DNA from: Hyaloperonospora brassicae
Lineage: Eukaryota; Oomycota; Peronosporomycetes; Peronosporales; Peronosporaceae
Assembly (NCBI GenBank): GCA_947650285.1
Contig: CANTFL010000457.1
Span: forward strand, 1 to 64,000
Length of the DNA: 64,000 nt
Direction of reading: 5' to 3'
Part shown: piece by piece, positions 42,500-56,110 of the stretch
Layout: each line of letters starts with the position of its first letter
Position numbering within the stretch: position 1 is the first letter of the stretch
The notes under the pieces: generated by a model
What the model saw: only the letters and a program-made list of their open reading frames with translations
Told to the model about the DNA's origin: nothing
Databases searched by the model: none
Translations under genes and position numbers: made by a program

Positions 42500-42730
42500 G
42501 GCCCGATATTCCTGGGGTAGAGTGGTGATCGGACTTAAATGGAGTCGATACCAACTTTCGACTGGCGCCCGAGCGACCGAAGAACAGACGGGTACTTCGA
42601 TTCCGTGATCTTGATTGCCTACTTCACCTTGTGTATCTGTCGGTTGGGCGGGTTGCAATCTTCCAGGTGGACTCGTGTCAATGAAAAACTTGACCGAGTT
42701 TGCGATGGGGTCGAGGTTTGATTTCGGTGT
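42500..42730. repeat. Dispersed repeat, old retroelement fragment (copy 2, inverted)
   Basis: GACTGGCGCC, GACCGAAGAACAGACGGG, TCGGTTGGGCGGGTTGC and GATGGGGTCGAGGTTT match the reverse complement of 38580-38880. The PBS-like TGGCGCC lies at about 42563. Confidence 0.45.
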
Positions 42731-43945
42731 TAAAGACTATACACGATTGGGGTTGACGTGATCTAGTGGAATTATTCAGTGGATAACTTGTTTCCTTGGA
42801 AGGTGCTCGATATGAGTCACCCTAATCTATAACAGATCGCCTTGTCCAAATGTAGACCTTGATCCGCGAGTCTTTTGATTACTTGACCCGTCTCACGACC
42901 GTGTGTCTTCAACCTCAATATGTTACCTGCGTCTGATCGCACTTTAGGGGGTGGTTACGAGTCCTTAAACGTTTCTGGGCAAACAATGTTGGTGCGACAC
43001 TTGTAAAGATGTAGCGTGATCTTTGACGTCGGGTGGCCAAACAATGCAACCTCGGAAGAGAATACGCGTGTCCTTAAGCAAATTGAACTCTGTTTGATAT
43101 TAACGAATCAAACCCATCATATCTATCCATATCCTCACTTCTTAGATACCGCGCGCCACGCATCTCTCTCTCCCAAAGGTTGACTCTTAATCTTGGGTGG
43201 CATACCTGACATACTTGTCTAATCACGAGTATCATGGTGTGGTACACACTCCTCCGATCGCGATCGCTTTTCGTGGCCCACACCACTCCGATCGCGATTA
43301 CATAACTGTCTGCCGATCACGACCGATCGCCTTCTTGGTCGCCATTGGTTTGCTGATCGTGACTTCGTTCTTGATCAACTAATCACCAGCGATCGTCCTC
43401 ATGCCAGTAACTCCATCTCCACAACTCGCGCCCTTAGTTCTTCGTACTATAACCCAATATTGCAGGTCATATTCTGTCTGATCTGATGTTCAGTTTTTTC
43501 CAATTGATCAGTAGGCGCGATTCGACCAGTTGTAGGACCGGCGTTGCCAACTGTCCGCCAAATCTAATGCAAGTAGAGCGTGATCCATCCTCGTATTGCC
43601 TATTCCACTTGTCGCTTTACAACGTTACGCTCGTGTTAGATTTTCCGTTTCAAACTATTGACTTTTGATCATTCATGACGCTATGTTATCGTTCTATTTG
43701 TAGTCCTCCAACTATTTTACTTAGACAATTTTGATGCGTCACTTAGCCTTGGCTACACGTCGTCGACATCCGCCTCTACTTCGTCGACTTCTTCTGCGTT
43801 CACGATCATCGGTCTTCTAGCGGGTTTATTATTAGATGCGATAGTTCTTGACAGGTAACAAGGTCCTGCATATCAAGTGGAAGACTCGTAAAAGGTAAGT
43901 TCCGACCTCACCTTATTGATTGATATGTGACAGGTTGATACATGG
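42731..43945. other. No gene recognised; GATCGCGATC-rich patch
   Basis: 43250-43370 contains repeated CGATCGCGAT and CGATCACGAC motifs, reminiscent of the 37.8-kb tandem repeat in opposite sense. The remainder has only short frames. Confidence 0.4.
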
Positions 43946-44340
43946 TGTAACGGGGCAAACCCGTTACATGGATATTGTCATTTAGAAGGAAATGACAATA
44001 GAGAATATTATGTTGAACATTTTTTTTAACAATATCACCGAAGTGGTGATATTGATGGGTCGACCAAAGAACCTGCTTATTGGTTGTTATCTTGATGATA
44101 TCAACCCACCAATCGCCGCAAGAAGCGCGCAATGAGTGGTGACGAGACGTCATCATACACTCAGTTAGATTAGTATAATTAATTTAAGTCAAACAGAGAG
44201 ACAGTGGTTAAAGACTTAATTATATTAATACAACAGTTTTACTTTTTCCTTATCCTACGCTTCCTCGTTCGCCTCGTGTACGTCTGTCGGGGCACCCAAA
44301 ACCCTTTCGTTAAGTTCACGCAAGGGTGTGCCCCGTTACA
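43946..44340 (+). repeat. 5' LTR of element D (395 bp)
   Basis: The LTR runs TGTAACGGGG to CCCCGTTACA. The second hairpin reads TATTGTCATTT / AAATGACAATA (43973-44000), with T-A where A, B and the D 3' LTR have C-G. The fourth hairpin has G opposite T at its innermost pair (44040 and 44044). Confidence 0.92.
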
Positions 44341-44384
44341 CCTGGTAGCACTTTGTAGTCCTTCCAAGGACCACAGCATCCAAC

Positions 44385-45542
44385 ATGAACATGTTGGATG
44401 ATGAAGAGACCTTTCACGCCACGCGTGAAGGGTTTACCCATTTGAGTGACATCGAATGGGGTGCGGTAGAACGAATGAGTTCTACCGTAGGCGAGTTCGC
44501 CATTAGCGCCATGTTGGAGTCTCTAGACATAGACCAACAACATGCCTCTATTGCCAAGTTCATCCAAAATGGACTTGTCGCCGAAAGGGAGAAAGTAGCC
44601 TTGCTTCACTAGCAAGGCTCTCAACAGGCCGAGCAGTTGAGAGAACTCGGTGCTCAACAGACAGAGCTGTTGAGACAGCAGCAATTCCATGCTGCTGTGG
44701 GCGGGACAACACACACGCGTCGTCCCGAGGTCATGAAGGTCAATATCTCCAACTACAGAGGAGTCGAGAAAGACTCCCTGTTGTTATGGTTCGCCGGAAT
44801 CGACAGAGACACAAAGGCAAGTCGTATCGACGATTAGAAAATGGAACTCACATTTGCTCAAAACCACTTGGCGGGACGTGTTAAGACTTGGGTCTTAGGA
44901 CTGGAGATTAGCGATCCATCTGCTTTTTTAGTCGCTCAAATCCTTCAAGACCCGGCTCAAACACACGTTTGAACCGCCACGGGTTGAGTTCAGGGCTATA
45001 TCAGAGCTCCTGAAACTCAAGCAGGGTAAGCTTGATGTGCACGCTTATGCTTAGCATATACGACTCCTCGCGAGTAGTATAATTGCCAACCCAGTACATG
45101 AACACACGTTGATTACTGTGTTCATGCAAGGGCTCGCAGACGGGCCTGTCAGGAATCGCCTGTACCACTTAGAGCTGGATACGCTTGGACAAGCACTTTC
45201 GGCTGCAAAACAGGAGGACTTTAGCATGATACAGTCTCATGCTTGCTCAAACTCTTATCACCCACCGAGACGACATGAGAATCAGAGGTCCAGAAATGAT
45301 AGACCTCTATTATGCTGGGAGCAAGAGACCTCGCTCTTCAAACAAAAAGCTGATGGCAGAGGTGCAATCGCTGTCAGAAGTTAGGGCACTACGCATACGA
45401 GTGTAGTGCTCCACGCCCAGTACCAAACAGTACTGAGCGAAATGGACGACCATTCGCCAGAAAGGGCAATGGGCGTGGGTCCAGCGCTGTTGCGAAGCCG
45501 CAACAGCGAAACCGTCCATCAAAAAATGGTCGGGGTCAGTAG
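44385..45542 (+). pseudogene. Element D gag pseudogene
   Basis: The start and first 75 codons match B Gag (MNMLDDEETFHATREGFTHL). A TAG at 44610-44612, another at about 44836, and frameshifts in the middle destroy the frame. From about 45340 the sequence becomes nearly identical to B, including part of the CCHC region and the complete A6/hairpin frameshift site (45521-45560). Confidence 0.85.
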
Positions 45543-48500
45543 GGGCGGAGCGCCCTACTGATCCAGCAACCTCAAGAGAATTTGCAAATCTCTTGACGAA
45601 AGTTGCTCCAGATACACAATCATTGTGTGTCTCTGCACCTAGTGATGACGTTTCGCTCATCACCTTGAAGTTGGAAGCGACAAATGATTTGTCGCTTCGT
45701 GCCCTAGTAGACTGTGGGGCGTCGAACAACTTTGTTCGTCGCCAGTCACTAGAGGGTCGTAGGCTGAAGTTCGTTGAGCGCGACATTCCCCTCACGAGGA
45801 TGACGGTGCGCCTTGCAACAGGCGCATCGATTACCGTTAAGAAATGTGTAGTAGGAATCCACTACACGTTAGAGGGCGAACAGTACGATGATGATTTCAT
45901 CGTACTAGATCTGGATGACAAATTTGATGTCATCCTGGGATTACCTTGGCTCAGAAAGTACGAGCCAAGGGTGAGCTGGCAGCATCGGTCCGTGAAGATG
46001 CCTGCCACTTGTTCATCAGATGGCCATCTGATGAACATCTTGGAGCGTCCACAAGCGTGTGGATGTTCTGCGAGTGAGTGAAATGGCCTCACTTGCGGTA
46101 AGGTCGTTAGCACGACTGCACAAGATCACAGTGTAGTTGATCACTACACTGTGGAGCAAGCTCCCGGCGGCTGTACTGATGTACAGGCTGCGCCGAAGGT
46201 CCACTACTCGAAGAAGTCGAGTGGACCGGGACATGGATGCATGCCTAGCGGACAGCATCTTAGACAGAAGAAATCTGTTGCCCCCAAAGGGCAACATGGA
46301 AATCCTAGGTCGACTGGAGAGTCGACCGTAGAGGATCGGTCCTTGAAAGTGGCTGCACAGCCACAGTCAGAAGACGTCGAGGGAATAAGTCCCCACGTAA
46401 TTGAGGAAGGAGTTCCTCAAGAGTCACTTGCTGAAGGATTAGGCCTTCAGCAACCTGTGGAAGCAAGTTCCCAGAAAGAAACCGAGACGTTGAACGTCTT
46501 GGTTAATGACGGATCAAGCGTAGGCGCTTATACGCTTGATCTGATTGTGCCTCCGAAGTTAACTTCGGAGATAACTCAGTTGCCAACTCTAGAACCGAAG
46601 CGGTTCTTGCGTGATCTGCGTAGTGGCAAAGTCAAGCAGATCCGCATACTCGTCACAGAGGATGAGTATGTGGCCGATATTCGGTCGGCGACAGTATTTG
46701 CTGAGAACGAACGGGTTGTCAGCAGCTCATTGATGGACGAAAGTGTCCTCGATGAGAAGACTCGGACTGAGCGATACAAGTCCCAATCCTGGGAGTCGCT
46801 TTTAGGCAAATCCTTTGTTTAAGGATTTGATCGAATTCAAGAATGTGTTTCCTGAATCCGTGCGGTGCGAGTTGCTCAAGGTTTAAGGCACTCGACACGA
46901 GATCCAGCTCAAACCGGGCTCGAAGTACTGTGTCATGAAGCAGTGGCCACTGCCTCGTGAACAAGTACTAGCGATCGACAAGTTCTTTGCCGATCGCTTA
47001 GCAGCGGGCCATGTGAGGGAATCAACTTCCCCTCACAGCTCTCCGACCTTCTGTGTGCGAAAGGCCACAGAAGGATGGCGGATAGTGCACGCATTCAACA
47101 AGTTCGAATGCTGCAACGGTACCGGTTCAGACGCCGATGCCGAGGAAGGACGTCATCATAGATGGTATGTCAAAGAGTACCATCTTTTCGTCCATGGATC
47201 TGATGGATGGGTTCTATCAGATCCTCATACGTGAACGGGACATCCCGTACACAGCAGTGAGCACCCCCAGCGGGATGCTGTGGGAGTGGCTAGTGATGCC
47301 ACAGGGGCTGAGCAATGCCCCTGCAACATTCAACAGATGAGTTACAAATCTGTTGAGACCGGTGCGAGACTTCGCACCGTGTTCCTTTGACGATGTGTTT
47401 GTCCGTAGCCGGGCTATGGACGGAAAGACCGACATTGAAGTTCATAGAACTCACGTTTGTCAAGTCCTTCAACTTATGCGCAAGCATAAGTTGTACGCAA
47501 ACCTCAAGAAGTGTATCTTCGAGGCTAGCGAAATACCACGGCTTGGGTGCATCGTGGGTAAACACGGTGTACGCCCTGAACCCGAAAAGATCAAGGCGAT
47601 CACCGACTGGCACTGGACAGTCGATGTCATGGGACTAAGGAAGTTCCTTGGGCTAGCGGCGTACTTGCTCAAGTACTCGCGCAACTACGCCGAGATGACT
47701 GTTCATCTTTCTTGCTTGCTCAAGAAAAATGTCAAGTGGTCATGGAACGCTGAGTGCCAGCGTTCCTTTGACGGTATCAAGCAAAGCTTGATGCAATCGC
47801 CGATCTTGGCGATTGCAGATCAGGACAGACCATTTCATGTGGTCTGTGACGCCAGCGATTTTGCAATCGGCTGTGCGTTGATGCAATTTGATGCTGTTGG
47901 CACAACGCACGTCATCTGCTATCATTTGCGTCAGCTGCAATCACCTGAGCTTAATCACCCAGTGCATGACACAAAACTCCTTGCCATGAACTACGCACTG
48001 GCTAAGTTTTGCGTCTATCTCTTGGGAGATAGACCGTTCATCGTGTATACCGACCATGCGTCACTACGCACGGCCGTAAACAGCCTACACCTCTCGCAAA
48101 GGATGGCGAGGTGGCTGTCTTTCTTCGCGGAGTATAACTTCTCCGCGGAGTATAAACCAGGACGACTCAATGTCGTCGCTGATGCGCTTTCACGCCGGCC
48201 CGATTTCGAGCCGGACGCACAAATCAACAATGAGGATTAGCCCACTGTTGCGACACTTTCAGTCAGTGTCCCGTCGTCAAGTTTACTTGACGACGTTCGA
48301 AAGGCAAACGCGGAAGATAAAGATCGTCTGCGCTTCATAGATCATCTGGCAAATCCATCCAGTAAATCATGGAAGGATTTACCGGCTTTGTACCGATCTT
48401 CATCGGATCGGTACACAACGCGTAACGGACTGTTATATTAAACAGCCTTTGACGGCGACACGCCTCGTATCGTCTCCCCACTCATCATGATTTGCGATTA

Positions 48501-50444
48501 TGCATCATGTATGATTGTCACGATGCCCCAACAGGTCGCCATCGTGGGAGAGAAAAGACTTACCTCACGGTAAGTCGTGACTTTTACTGGCCCCGCCAGT
48601 ATCAGTTTGTACGCAAGTACATACGTGCTTGCGAGGTTTGTCAACGGGTGAAGCCTAGTCCTTCATCCAGTGCACCACTGCAGCCTCTATCTGTCCCGGC
48701 AGAGTGCTGGCAGTCCGTTTCAATGGACTTCGTCTTCGGTTTTCCCGAAGACGCTCACAAGAATAATGGCATTGTTGTGTTCCTTGATCGGTTCAGCAAA
48801 ATGGTGCATCTTGCTGCAGTGCCCTAGTCCATCACGACACCCGGCTGTGCTCGTGTCTTTCTTGACACTGTCTTTAGACTCCACGGGTTGCCCCGTGAAC
48901 TCGTATCCAACCGTGATCCCCGGTTTGCGGCGGAGTTTTGGCTATCCGTGTTCCGCACTTTGGGAACATGATTTGAGATGTCTACTTCTGACCATCCGGA
49001 AACAGATGGTCAGACGGAACGTGCGAACCGTGTCCTCGAAGAGATCCTTCGAGGATATGTCCACTCGTTTTTAAGTTATATCGAATTTCTTCCAATGGTG
49101 GAATTCGCCATCAATAATTCGGTGCATGCTTCCACACAGCACACACCGTTTTACGTGAATGGTTCACGCCATCCGCGTATTCCCGCCCTTATACAGAGTG
49201 ACTCTTGGATAAGGGGGGAGGGACTCGCTCGAGCAAAAACCGTTCTGGCTCTTGCTCATCACCTGTCGACTCGAACGTCGTCACGTATGATGCCGATGTC
49301 GATCAGGTCGACATCGATGAAGAAAACCACCTCAATAATAGCGACGACGCTTTTACTGACTCGGATGACGATGACGATGCTGGTATATTCAGCATCGTCA
49401 ACGATTATACCAGCGAGGAAAACGACAACCTCGCTGAAGAAGAGAGCAATCTCTTAGCAGTGCGCACGAAGCGCACTGAAAGAAAAAACAACGAGTCAGC
49501 AGAGAACTTCCTGCTGACTCAAGAGAGCAGCAGTCCGTTTCTTTCAGGAATCCATCGCAAATGCGGTGGACCGCCAGAAACGGAACGCAGACAAGAATGG
49601 AAGAGCAAATGTTCTTTCATTTAAATTTAAGGTTAACGACCTAGTACTACTGTCTACGGTAAACTTACCTGGACATGTAGTCCCTAATGTCGGCAGTAGT
49701 AAACTACTGCCGAAGTACATTGGGTCATTTCGAGTGTTGAATCGCAAGGGCAATGCATACACACTCGAATTGCCACGTAAGATGCGCACGCATCCTACGT
49801 TTTACCTGGGGCGACTCAGGCCGTACTGTCAGAACGAGCCTTCCTTTTCCGATGAAGATAGCCCCCACATTCAAGAACATCCATCAAGTTCTTGCGTTCG
49901 CGCTCCAGACGATCCGTCTGGTCGCGCAGATACGATACCTCGGAACTCAACCGAGGTATCTCCCCACGAGCTGTCGCCAGCTCTCCGAATAGGGAGCGGA
50001 CATCCCGCTCGACCTGAAGCTGCGCTGTGGCGTAATCGGCGCGGTCTCTCGCCCGATCAGCCTCGCGATCCTTGCGGTTCTTCCGCACGGTATCAGTCAA
50101 AGCGTAGCGCCGGTCGCGCTCGTGCTTCAAGTCATCGCGCAATTCATCGATTGCGCGATCCATCTCGTAAGGGTCGAGATGGTGGGCCTGGGGTTCTGTA
50201 GGAGGTCTTTCCTCCTACACCACATCCACTGGTGGATTCTCACGGTGGTCAACGCTTTCTAGTGGAGCGTATCTTGAACCACCGTGACAATTTAGGATCA
50301 AGGACGAGCTACCTCGTCCAGTGGCGGGGGTATCCACCCTCTTGGAACAGCTGGGAGCCCCGCTCTCAGCTGTTGATGGACGTTGAAGGTCTCGTCCGCC
50401 AGTATGACGAGACTCATCCGATTGGTCCGACGGCCCATCGGTAA
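45527..50444 (+). pseudogene. Element D pol pseudogene
   Basis: The protease part (45593-46081, LVDCGASNNFVRRQ) is nearly identical to B. After about 46790 the sequence follows element C. RT starts near 46900. TGA 47338-47340 is the same stop as in element A, as are TAG 48238-48240 and TAG 50199-50201. RNase H (47830-48060), integrase (48490-49150), the G6 run (about 49212), the GPF module (about 49720) and the chromodomain (50232-50430) are recognisable. TAG near 48825 and other lesions add to this. Confidence 0.88.
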
Positions 50445-51513
50445 ACACGCGCCCTATGCGCTTGTACACGGATTGCAAGTTTGCAATCGCGTCACGCATC
50501 TCAGCCGAGATGTGTGCCCTTCCCCAGGGCGAATTTACGGAATACACGTCCCTATATGCACGCTGCGAGTTGTCAACACAACTCGCACAAGGGTCTCCCC
50601 ATGTGAGGCAAGGAATGCCTGCCCCACTCGATAAACAGCGCAACCGGTACCTGGCACCGGTTGGCGTTCGCTTTTCGAACCTGAGGCGTGTCGCCTTAAG
50701 TTTCTTGAGCCACCCTTCTCGTCCAAAATTCTTTACGTTTTGGACGAACGCGTTCCACGCAGCCAAAAGCGAGGCTTTGTCACGCTTTTAAATGCTGTTG
50801 TACCATCGATGTCTAAGAAAGACATCGAGATAAAAGTCTTCTTCAGCGCGAAAGTTGCTCGCGCTGGGAGATAAGCCGTGAATCTCAGTCGCATCGAATA
50901 AATGTATTCGATGGTGTTGGCTTGTCTCGTGAGACAAGCTATTGATGAGCCGTCCAGGCAAACGCCACGGCTTCAGCTCATCACGCTTCACTGTGGTACC
51001 CTTGTCGGTACCACGGTTGTCACTATGACGATGGCTTGCACCATCGTCAACTCGCTCGTGCGAAGGAGCACGAGCTGATCGCGGTGATGAGCAAACATAC
51101 TCATCATCAGACTCATCATCACTGCCGAACAGACTTTGACGCAGGCCACGAGTCCGTACGTACGGCAGTGTCGTGGATGAATGAGGCACCGCAGGTGAAC
51201 GTGATGCCTCCAAAGGCTTTTCCGAGTCAGACACGTCTGACTCGCCAGAGTAGATGACCTCAATGTCGGGGTCATCATGCGCACGCGGTGCTGTACCGCG
51301 TGCACCTGCAGCACCTCTTGCTGCAGGCGAAGAACGAGCATCAGACGACGAATCGTCTGCCGCAGAAGCTGACACAGGCACAGACACTGTGTGCCTTGAG
51401 TCACCCCGCATAGACATGTTAACTATGCGAGGTCGAGCGGAAAGTGAATGGAACGGACCCATCAAGTGCTCCCTGTCCCAATGGTGACCAACGGGTGGCC
51501 GCCATATTTTCAA
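49816..51513 (-). pseudogene. Antisense ORF of element D, broken
   Basis: This is homologous to the 534/566-aa antisense ORFs of B and A. The N-terminal part (51513-50788) is open and extends upstream to within 36 bp of the 3' LTR. A lesion at about 50770-50790 separates it from the central Cys motif part (50766-50215). A stop opposite the CTGTAGGAG variant region separates the coiled coil (50163-49816). All three parts are closely similar to A. Confidence 0.8.
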
Positions 51514-51548
51514 TAGTCACACGTTGACTATCAGTTAAGGGGGGGTGA

Positions 51549-51938
51549 TGTAACGGGGCAGCCCGTTACATGGAATTGTCACTATAAGAAAAGTGACAAT
51601 AAAGAATATTATGCTGAATATTCTTTAAACAATATCACCGAAGCGGTGATAATGAAGGGTCGACCAAAGAGTCTGTTTATTGGTTGATATCTTGATGATA
51701 TCAACCCACGAATCGCCGCAAGACGCGCGCAATGAGTGGTGACGAGACGTCACCATACACTCAGTTATATTAGCATTATTTAGTTAAGTCAAACGAAGAG
51801 ACAGTGGTTAAAAGACTTAATTATATTAATATAACAGTTTTACTTTTACCTTATCTACGCTTCCTCGTTTGCCTCGTGTACGCTAGTCGGGGACCTAAAA
51901 CCTTGCGTTAAGTTCACGCAAGGGTGTGCCCCGTTACA
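51549..51938 (+). repeat. 3' LTR of element D (390 bp)
   Basis: The LTR begins TGTAACGGGGCAGCCC after a polypurine tract (51537-51548) and ends CCCCGTTACA. It is followed by the CATGG duplication. It resembles the element A LTR more than its own 5' LTR. Confidence 0.92.
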
Positions 51939-51943
51939 CATGG

Positions 51944-54900
51944 GATGATAGGGGGCGGACGCGATGTGACAGGGAGAGATGGAGACCATGAGAAACTTGA
52001 CGTGGTCTAATTGAAGTTCCGTTTAGGCAAATGCATTACGTAGTGTTCACAGGAGAAATACTTAACACTGAATGGATTTACTTTTACTCTCATTTTTTAC
52101 ACAAGTGCAACTATCACACCTACGTCTAATATTTGTCATCTACACCAAGCGCGTTACCCGTCTATTTGTCTAGCTTAGATAGTAGGCCATATTGTCAGTC
52201 GATGTCGACTTGCCTGGAAATTGATGAAATCGATGCGGGTCTGTCTTACGCTCTTAAAGGTTCTTACTACCTTGGTCATATTCTTCGTGAGATCAATTAA
52301 TACGTTGGATACAAACCTCCTTATACGAAGTCTAGACGAGCTCATGCAACGATGCGAGTTTGCGCTGATGCGAAGGTAGCAACCGTGTTGAAGTCACCTC
52401 TATCTCTGTCAATGCTTCCTAATAAAAATAGTGTTCCAAGAGCGAACGCTTGCTCACCTAAATCCTAGACGTCAGCCATATGCGTTCCTCAAACTGACCA
52501 CTAGGCGGGTTTCACGTATGACGTGTCGCTTTCTACCATCCTCATCGCGAGGTTGCGTCGCTTCGTCGACGCATACAAGTTGCTGTCGCAGAATCGACGG
52601 ATGGGAGGTTCGAGTTTCGACGAACAATAAAGAGTGGAAGCCTTTTAAACTGCCTCTCCAAGATCACTGAATGAATCATCTTGGTGCACAAATTACTTTA
52701 TAGACTAATCTTCGTCCCTTCAGACCGCCAAGCACCGTGACGACCGCCTTGAGTCGTCGAATCGTTCGGACTATAATCTGATGTCTCTAATGCGTATCGT
52801 GATCGGCTGGTTCATGAACTCTTGCGGCAATTGTACGAAGCGAAAGCTCGTCACATCATTGTCCAAGGTACGGCCGCTTTTTATTTTGGCAGCTTCAGAA
52901 GGCTGAGATCGCTCTGTGCAACGGAAATACAACGCTGTCATGCTCGCGCAAAGCACGGGTTTTCAGTCAGCAGCAACTTATTCGGCAGCAAATCGTTCTC
53001 CTGCGTCGTGGGAACATTTGGTAACTGCTAGGTTCTAGCCTCGCTGTGGCTGCGCCGATCAGCGCGGACGCTCTTGGGCCAATCAGCGTGACTTGTACTT
53101 ATATTCTCGACTGTAAACAATTGATGCAATTCGCTTCCCTGAAGCAATTGGGTTTGGTGGATCGTCACCCTTCTTTGACTTGGGTATGCAGCAAGAGCCT
53201 TTGTCTCCCTCTTCACTTATTCTAAATTCTCCTAGCTCGTGCGGCGTTGTTGGGCTCGCCCCTACTCTTGCGTCATTGGCTTCGTCGAGACACGATGCGT
53301 CAACTTCCGGTGGGTTTTCCGCTTCGTTGTCTTATTTGTTAACTAATACGTTGTTGACACCCACTTCATTGTCTGCTGCGCCCGTAGGAATGGTCCCTAT
53401 GTCAACAACGAAGCCAATACTTCATTTAATAAGGGCTTTTAACCTGGATATCTTCGAGCCTCGCACTAACTACATATTCCGTAACTTTTATCGGATCGCC
53501 CAAGTCTCGTCGTTTGTTCCTCATTGTAGGCTAATATGGTTTCAATTGCATGTCTTCTCTTTCGTCTGGATCGCTGCCTCTATACGTAGATGGGTGTCTC
53601 TTTTCACGTCGCATCTTTATAATTGATCATGGTGTGTAACTATTTTTACGTGAAGTCATACCAATTTGCTTGCAGAGGATCAGTAACATAAACTCACAAT
53701 GTTGTCTTTACACTTCGTTCTACTTTTCCGTTTTATTTTGAATGATAGGTCAGAGTCTCTTTGAGTGTACTCTGGTCATCAGATTCCGATTGGATGATCG
53801 TTTGCTCGTGCTAAGTACCTTAATGCAATTCTTGACTTCACCTGCACCATCCCCGCAAACATTTAAAATCGTCGCTAATATACCTGGGATACCTAACGAC
53901 GCCAATGAGGGTAAAAAATTTGCGCCGAAGTGGAAGCCGATATATTCATAATGCGTTCGCTTCTACGGCTGACCCTTTTCTCATGGCTTTATTTATGAAC
54001 GTACCCACAACTGGGTCTTATGACTATGGTTTTTCTGGCCTTGTCCTCGGGAGACGTATGGCAAAATTCACCGATGCATTTAAACAATTGCTGCGACTAC
54101 ATATTCGACGTCCAATGCGCTATTATCATTTGTTCAATATGATATTTTAACAATCCTCACACGATAATTCGTGTACCAGTACGCCTGCATTTATTCCATT
54201 CTAATAATAGTAAAACTTGACTTTATGATTTGTTTGTAATATTATTAAATGCCCACCTTTCATCAGATCGTGAAAAAATGAAGCTTTGTCTACTAGAGAT
54301 GTCATGATTACTGCTCGCAGCCAATTGTCACCCTCTTGTAACTCTTGCGACTCTTGACGTCGAATCACATTTTAAAGAAGCATGTCTCGACTTAGTAAGA
54401 ATTTAAATGGTATATTTTTGAAGCACCTTCCTCATAATTTGTTGGCTTGTTGAATTCATCTCGTAGATTATTTGCAATGTGGCCGCTTCGTCTATTCTTT
54501 CTGCGCGATTGGCTCACTTTATTTGCTCAATTTGCAACATAACTGGGTCAATTTCGTCCATGTATACTAAATATCATTCTTTGAAAGATTAATGCGTCTC
54601 TGATTGTCGCAAGGTCTTCTCAAATAGTCTACTTGCTAACAATAAAATTGGTTTACACTAATAAAGCCCATTGCTGGGCTTGTCGTACAATTTACGAAGA
54701 TAAATTCACTCCGTGTGGTCGCTAACATCACTGGTATTTCACCACTGTGTCCAACGGGGTATTTTGTGCACGACTTCCCGTGTATCCAGATCAGGCTGCT
54801 TAAATTGGTATTACGTTTTTTCCCTAGTTGTGACTGTTAAATTTACGCTTTTTAGTCTGCACTTGTGCTGAAAACTTAAGGAGTAAGAGTAACTTATATT

Positions 54901-55569
54901 GATATTGACTACAGTCTTTTACTGAATTTAAGAGATACCCTTGACCAGCACTAAAACTTGACCAGGTCATTTTACACCTGGCACCCATCTGGCTTAATCA
55001 CCACCGCGTACCAGTCCTTACTCGTTTGTTTATCTCTGCCTCACCCATAATCTCCTCCTAATGGTCCAAATGACGACCTTCTTCACGTGTACCATATACC
55101 TGTCACGTCTTTAGCCTATCGGTAATTCTATTTTTCAATCAGATTAAATCGCAACGTACCTAGAGAGGTCTTTTGTGGAGAAGGGGGTCAAAGAAAGGTT
55201 AAATGTGCACCCGGTCTATGTAAGAAGTGCGGATGGGTGAATCACGTCTACCATACACTATTTGGGTCTAGATCTAGTCAGTAAGAGCCGATTCTATTCA
55301 GAAGGGGATTAAACCCGAGAGTGGATCTGGTCGTATCGGGATTCCGGTCCAAGGGTGGGTCCGATCTAAGAGAGGGTCGAATCCGAAAGTGATTACGATA
55401 GCAGAATGGATACGAGACAAGAGTTGAGCGATCCTAGATCAGATCCGAATCGAAGTCAGGTGTATGAAATAAATTTGAAGTCTAGAATGTACAAGGCACC
55501 GAATGATTCATTGAAAGACGCGTTGTGAGTACAATTTGCATAGATGGGCAAAATTATAGGATTCTTAAC
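51944..55569. other. No gene recognised (about 3.6 kb)
   Basis: Several frames of 60-150 codons exist on the plus strand (52431-52670, 52822-53031, 53180-53626, 53742-53951). None shows a motif I recognise. The 148-codon frame at 53180 is Ser/Leu-rich at its start. The style suggests a decayed retroelement, but this is not supported by a domain. 54150-55180 is AT-rich and empty. 55200-55450 has repeated GGGTC/GGATC-like purine-rich motifs. Confidence 0.35.
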
Positions 55570-56110
55570 ATGGTTGGCTAACATTAAACAGATTTTCATT
55601 TCTATTAAAAGACACGCGTCATCTGTTCCAAGCTGGATCTTTGGCCTCCCCACGAAAGAAAGTCTTGCGTCGTTGGTCTTTACAAGTTTCGCACCTGGAT
55701 ATTCTAGCCAGGTTTGATTAGGGATCTCACAAACATCTAGACAAGCGCGATTGGTGTCAGCAAGAAATTGAGGGTGATCAAGATCGCGAGAAGGCTCAAG
55801 TAATCAGAAGGTTTAGCAGATAAAGATCTACGTTTTGGACAAGGATATCTCGTTGAGATCTTGTTAACTCATATCGAGTTTTTACAAGTAATCTGTGATG
55901 GTATGGAGATTTTCACACGATAGTTTCGTCCCAAACAATTATTTAAGCATCGGCAAGGGCTCATGAGAAGAGTGCAGCCCGCCCAACCGGCGATTACACA
56001 AGGTGAGGAAGGCATTAAGCATAAAAACGAAATATCCCCTCCGATATTCGGTCGTCTGGTCATCAGCAGAGAGACTGAATCACATCAACAAATTTATGAG
56101 CCCCGCTCCA
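55570..56110. repeat. Dispersed repeat, old retroelement fragment (copy 3)
   Basis: AAAAGACACGCGTC, TTTGGCCTCCCC, GTCTTTACAAG, GAAGGCTCAAGTA and TTCGGTCGT match 38335-38885 in order, with substantial divergence between blocks. No coding sequence is recognised. Confidence 0.5.

Larger units (their letters stand above)
43946..51938 (+). mobile_element. Ty3/gypsy element D, full-length, decayed and mosaic (7993 bp)
   Basis: The element lies between perfect 5-bp target duplications CATGG (43941-43945 and 51939-51943). LTRs, PBS, gag, pol, antisense ORF and polypurine tract are all present. The 5' LTR differs from the 3' LTR at many positions, and the 3' LTR is closer to that of element A. Internal blocks alternate between B-like and C/A-like sequence. 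Confidence 0.92.
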
